DNA of 60,000 bases from Lingula anatina (lineage: Eukaryota; Brachiopoda; Lingulata; Lingulida; Lingulidae). Made by a program: the position numbers and the translations under genes. The notes beneath the pieces are model-generated. The model did not search any database. It was not told the origin of the DNA and saw only the letters and a program-made list of their open reading frames with translations. The stretch spans positions 655,637 through 715,636 of the forward strand of contig NW_019775547.1 in NCBI RefSeq assembly GCF_001039355.2, given 5' to 3'. Shown one piece after another: positions 55,766-60,000 of this stretch (the first letter of the stretch is position 1; each line of letters starts with the position of its first letter).

Positions 55766-56115
55766 GGTAATATTTTCTTTTCTCATCAATACAAAGAAAA
55801 TTTACTGCTTCTAGTAAACTACTGAGGAAAAAATAATGTAGTAGGATGCTGAAAATTTTGGGTCATTTTTTATAAAAGAGCATCAAAAGAAATAATCATG
55901 TGCACATATTCTTTAATTCTCACAAAGTAAAAAAATACCATGTTACATAAAAGAAAACAAGGCAGCAAAGCTGTCAAATGTACAGACAAAAAACAGAAAA
56001 AAAAAGATGCAAAATAGGTCATTTTGTCAATTTTGTTGCAATAATGTATGCTTATTATAGCACAGTCAGTCAACGCTAATTTATAATCATGCACAACAGG
56101 TAACATGGTCACTAA

Positions 56116-56266
56116 CAGATGCAGATCCAGAGATATTTTCTGACAGTATTCCAAAGTATCCTTGTTGATCCATCCTCCATTTTGATGGTCTTCCAACAGA
56201 AACCGGTTAATATAAACTTTAAAATCTGACTGTCTTCCAGGAGACCCAGAAGATTGTCTCAATCTG
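56116..56266 (-). mobile_element. Diverged copy of the hAT-like MITE at 20649
   Basis: Read on the minus strand it follows the order of 20649-20816: TCTTCTGGGTCT, GGAAGACAGTC, TTTCTGTTGGAAGACC, CAACAAGGATA and ACTGTCAGAAAATA. The termini are mutated (CAGATGCAGATCC at one end) and no target duplication is visible, so this is an older insertion. A minus-strand open frame crosses it by chance. Confidence 0.75.
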
Positions 56267-56269
56267 GGC

Positions 56270-56350
56270 TCACGCTAGACGCTCGCAAAGTTCGCTATAG
56301 CGAATTGCATTTCAGAAATGCGAAAACAAAATGTTACTCGTTCGCAAATT
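56270..56350. repeat. Cluster of short palindromes
   Basis: Within 80 bases there are TTCGCTATAGCGAA, CATTTCAGAAATG and TTCGCAAATTTTGCGAA, all self-complementary or nearly so. They could be a fragment of another inverted-repeat element. No function can be assigned. Confidence 0.5.
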
Positions 56351-56759
56351 TTGCGAAACTGTTTTTAATACAATAAAATGTTAATCACCTTTCAGTGCGT
56401 TTGCTTTGGTTTTGCATTAAAAAATAGAAGTCACCACGCTTACATCGTTGTTTACATCGTTGCCTGCGTCCAAGTGAAAGTGTATATATAGATGCCTCCG
56501 TTTCGTGCAAAAAGACTAATTGAAAACGAGGCAACAATTTAGAGACGATGCTCCGAGTCGTGTGATGTACATTCTAGCCTTGTAGGTGTGAAAATAAAAT
56601 TAAAACGATTAAGAAAATAATAAATAAATGTATGTATAATAATCATTCCACACCCATATGACTAACGGAATTAGGCAACCAAATTTTCAGTGCGGGATAG
56701 CCCGCACTAGCAGTCAGCACATGGCGCTCAAAATATGATCCGCAGAGAACGATGTGGCA

Positions 56760-57553
56760 ATGCTTTCAAAGATTTTTGAAAAGGTAAGGTGATTTTTTTA
56801 TCTGATATGTAAACAAAATTGTATTACATACAAAATTTAAGCTTTGGAATGTAAAATAAAAAGTGAATGAATAACTTTTCAGCAGTTGGAGCTTATTTTG
56901 GTGTAAGTTAATTAGTTACTTTCAACAGTGAAAGGTTTATAATGGTCCACGTATTCTGTCTTCTAATTAGTTCCTGTCTTCGGGTGACTAATTGTCGTAT
57001 AATCTTGTATTAATGAGAATTTTGGTAAATTTATTTTTCTTTAACAGTTTGTTGTATCCAAAGAAAAAATAATATTTTTCTTCTAGAAATGCTTACACGA
57101 CCACGTGACGATCGATGCCGTGCTCACCACAATGTTTAGCGACATAAGTGCGTTCTTGATTTATTTTTGTGTGGGGAACATTATGATTAAATCGATATAA
57201 TATTATCATGATTGGAAAGTTAATAAGCCATGTGTACAATTTTGTACAATTATATTTATTTTGCAGTTTCAGTTGCCGTTACATTTGTGATCCTGATGAA
57301 TTTGAAGATTGACCATTTTTCATTGTTATCAAGTAGTAAGTTTTTCAAGGCACAGAAAAGGATTGCTTCTTCTAATAAGCAGTGCAGAATAGAATCATTT
57401 TTCACCACAGCTACTAGAATACCTCTAACAGAGCAGCCTTCTCAATACTATGAACCAGTAGGTGGGCCACTTCTAGACTTATCTGATGACCTTGTGACAA
57501 TTACCAACATGGAGTCTAGATGCACATTAGAAATTGAAATCATTTTTGTGTAA
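56760..57553 (+). CDS. Small protein with a PIP-box-like motif, unrecognised
   Basis: Three exons join in phase to 123 residues: 56760-56783 (MLSKIFEK, donor GTAAGG), 57087-57147 (acceptor TTCTTCTAG, donor GTGCGT) and 57267-57553 (acceptor TTTTGCAG). Only the ATG at 56760 stays open through exon 2; the other nearby ATGs run into stops. Residues 29-43 are hydrophobic (ISVAVTFVILMNLKI). Residues 67-74 read QCRIESFF, fitting the Q-x-x-[ILM]-x-x-[FY][FY] PCNA-interacting peptide, with basic residues just before it (QKRIASSNK). An AATAAA follows at 57897-57902. It is divergent to the ENT gene. If the PIP box is real, it would act at replication forks; this is inference. The short first exon may mean the true 5' end lies further upstream. 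I do not recognise the family. Confidence 0.5.
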
Positions 57554-57896
57554 TGTCAACATTAATGCTATAGATGAATTACAGTGCCTTATTATCCTCC
57601 AACTCAGTGGGATTATTCATATCATGTTAATGCAGCTAGATTAAAAGTTTGAATGCAGCTGTATTGGAATATTTTTGATGTTATCCTTTTCTTTGTTATT
57701 ATATTTTACTTTTCAAACACTGGCATCTTCAAGATGTGACATCTAACTCCCATCACCCTGAAGCTCTGTACATTTTCTGTATTTTATTTTTTTTTTCAGA
57801 TTACTTGCAATGTGTTGAAATGAAATAGTGCAAAATGTTGGTTTTAAATTGTTTTTGTGTAATAATTATATAATGCATATGCTGATGTAACCTGGG

Positions 57897-57902
57897 AATA
57901 AA
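57897..57902 (+). promoter_or_regulatory. Polyadenylation signal of the small plus-strand gene
   Basis: A canonical AATAAA in CCTGGGAATAAAGTGAC, 344 bases after the stop. It supports a transcript ending here on the plus strand. Confidence 0.5.
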
Positions 57903-58376
57903 GTGACATATGAACTAGGTCTTTCTTTGACTGTGATTAAGACCTGTTGGGTACAACAGTATAAACTTGGATCTTGGTTTCTACCTAATATTGCAAAGGC
58001 ATGCATAAGCTTTTCTTAAAATATTACTTACATTAACTTACACATTTAGTCTGTTTTATAATTAAATTTTGCGTTGTAATGCTGTCCAGTGTCTTCCTTC
58101 ATCATGTGAGTTTAGCATAAAAGCTGATGAGTAGTGGTATTTTTCAACTTTCAAATTTTGCTAATTGAAATAAGAAAATGCTAATAGAAATTTGTACCCT
58201 TTAGCAACTTTTGCTAATCAAAAATAATGACTAGAGTGAGCACAGTCAATCCACCCCTTCAATAAGATTACAGTTTCAGGAGCATGAGAGTGACATCCAC
58301 ATGATGAGAGTGACATNCGTGTTATCGGCAAAAGTGCACGGCAACGACGGCGACGACAGACGCAGGTGATGGCTAT

Positions 58377-58402
58377 ATGTACAGACACATCTGTGTCTGT
58401 AC
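58377..58402. repeat. Perfect hairpin with 12-base arms
   Basis: TGTACAGACACA is followed after a 2-base loop by its exact complement TGTGTCTGTACA. It lies in the short unique stretch between the N at 58317 and the duplicated ENT segment. It may be a transposon end or a collapsed read-through artefact at a contig end. Confidence 0.75.
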
Positions 58403-58405
58403 ATA

Positions 58406-60000
58406 AAAAGACATGTAACATTAATCTTAAATCTATTTCTATTATGTTTTTACCAACTGAATAAGTAACCTACACATTTTATTACATCTTTTTTATCTTT
58501 ATCTTCTTTTCTGTATCAAATTTATTCACACAATAATGTTGTATCAACTGTAAATTAAAGGAAGATAAAGAAAATCCTGCTTCCTTAATTAAATATCACT
58601 ATTAATGTTCTCCTTACATTCACTGGTATCAATCATGGCCAGTACTACTGTGACTATGAAGAACACCACCATGACTGAAATGCTTACTACCACTCGCACA
58701 GTTGTGCCACCACTGAAAATATATAAATAAAAACCTTACGATGGGGAACAAGATTTTTTAAAATAGGTAGATAAAAAGTTTCAGAGGCAATCATCTTACA
58801 TCTCAGTGTGCACTCACTCACTCACTTCCTGGACATCAACCCACCAAAACACACAGGCACACATTGACAGAGTTTTAATAGTATAGGCATTTCCAGATAT
58901 GACAGAACATTTATGAAATCCCACGAACTATGATGCAGGAATGCGTGGAAGATTGTAGCCCTTACTGCAATGAGAGTCAGGCAAGAAGAAGACCAAAGTT
59001 TTGTCTTATTTTGTGGACCACAAAATAAGACCAAAACTTTGTTCTTCTAGCCAAGATAAGCATTAGTCCTATTGAATGAAATACCATGTCAGTTTTATAA
59101 CAATAAAGGAACTGCTTATGTTTGAAACCAATACTTTATCTGTATGTAAGTGGAATACTCTGAAACTACAAATGTTTTGAATCGAAGTTGAAGAAATTTC
59201 TGATGTAAAAGTTTAGACCAATTTCTGGGCTAGAGTTCTTGGTGAAATTGGTTTTATATATACTTGACAGATTCCCTTACCCTCCACACTGGAAGAACAT
59301 ATTGATTAAATTCAGCAACACATTTGGTATCTGTGCAGTGATTCCAAGATAACTGATGAAGTTTTTCCTGTACTCTGAGCTGTCACTACCATTGGTAGCC
59401 AGCTTATAGTCCGTGAAGTACTGGAATGAAAAATAAATGTCTTACAGAAGTCTTCTTAAATTGAAAGTAAACATAATCTGATTGACAATTGTATATTTTT
59501 TAATGCTAACATTACTATATTTTTGTTTGGGTAACATTTAACACAGTCTGAATAAATAATCCAGTATTGGTGAGATCTTACGTAAACATTTGATTAAGAG
59601 TAATGGGAATGAACTTATTAAATGTGTGAGAGTGTGTGTGCACTGCATGCATGCCTATACCTGCAATTGTGCACATTACTTACGGATTCAGCAGTGATGA
59701 ACATATTCCATGGCATAAGGGTACCAATACCATGAACCAACAGTATTAAGTAAACCAGCATAAACCTGTAATAAAGGACCATGATTAAAATTTGTTCACA
59801 CTCATGGCAATATGGACAAATCATATAAATAGTAAAAATTTTCTTTTTACACTGTCATCTTATCTATGGTAAATATGTCAGTCTGTCAATGTCTAGGTAA
59901 AGTGCAAAATCAAAACCTTAGCCTAAAAATATTTAAAAGAACACCATTAGTTTTCTACTGGATAAACATCACTGCAAAGGACTCTGCTCACCAAACCAAG
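58406..60000 (-). other. Second copy of ENT 5' exons (probable haplotype duplicate, continues off-window)
   Basis: Bases 58406-60000 repeat 53005-54600 at a constant offset of about 5400. This includes exons 59765-59684 (TM1, HGIGTLMPWNMF), 59420-59281 (YFTDYKLATNG) and 58712-58618 (GGTTVRVVV), with their introns. Differences are a few substitutions and one-base indels. The copy begins about 90 bases after the N at 58317. Intron identity this high suggests the other allele or a very recent duplication; the N favours assembly. The reading frames are intact. Confidence 0.75.

Noticed and set aside
55870-56262. 130-residue minus-strand open frame (starts MRQSSGSPGRQ)
   Set aside because: Its first part is the diverged hAT-like MITE and the rest is AT-rich sequence, with no homology or splice context that I recognise.

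Overview
The window looks like nuclear DNA from an animal, most likely a marine invertebrate. The evidence is intron-rich genes with GT-AG splice sites, AT-rich introns full of microsatellites and short inverted-repeat transposons, and metazoan proteins: a TSP1-containing secreted enzyme, an EGF/olfactomedin protein, Rab23, a C2H2 zinc-finger protein and an SLC29 transporter. A lophotrochozoan or invertebrate deuterostome is possible. The sequence alone does not settle the phylum, and I name no species. Exon models were assembled by eye from reading frame, splice consensus and phase.

Layout. (1) 1-4.2 kb, plus: a secreted modular protein cut by the left edge inside its signal peptide. The mature protein starts with His and has a second Asn-His site, as expected for the histidine brace of a lytic polysaccharide monooxygenase (LPMO). 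A TSP1 repeat and a CBM2-like C-terminal domain follow. (2) 4.2-11.3 kb: gene-poor, with fold-back repeats, a ~60-bp minisatellite, microsatellites and what may be a decayed copy of the first gene's 3' end. (3) 11.3-20.6 kb, plus: a secreted or matrix protein with PAN, sushi, Thr-rich mucin, sushi, five EGF and olfactomedin domains. (4) 23.9-36.1 kb, minus: RAB23, whose 5'UTR exon appears to lie about 6 kb upstream, head to head with the next gene. (5) 36.4-42.4 kb, plus: an AT-hook, eight-finger C2H2 protein with an acidic/Gln-rich tail. (6) 47.2-54.8 kb, minus: an equilibrative nucleoside transporter (SLC29/ENT). (7) 56.8-57.6 kb, plus: a small unrecognised gene with a PIP-box-like motif. 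(8) 58.4-60 kb, minus: the first ENT transmembrane exons again.

Assembly warning. There are exactly four single N bases (11773, 46538, 50727, 58317). Each sits at the junction of a near-identical direct duplication: 460 bp, 303 bp, about 2.3 kb and at least 1.6 kb. The simplest reading is unmerged haplotypes or overlapping contig ends, so the repeated first exon of the olfactomedin gene and the repeated ENT exons are probably not real paralogues.

The genes do not form one pathway. The two left-hand genes are both modular secreted proteins. The most novel items are the LPMO-TSP1-CBM2-like protein, the PAN/CCP/mucin/EGF/OLF architecture, ENT changes at two normally conserved TM8 positions, and several families of short DNA transposons with visible terminal repeats and target-site duplications.
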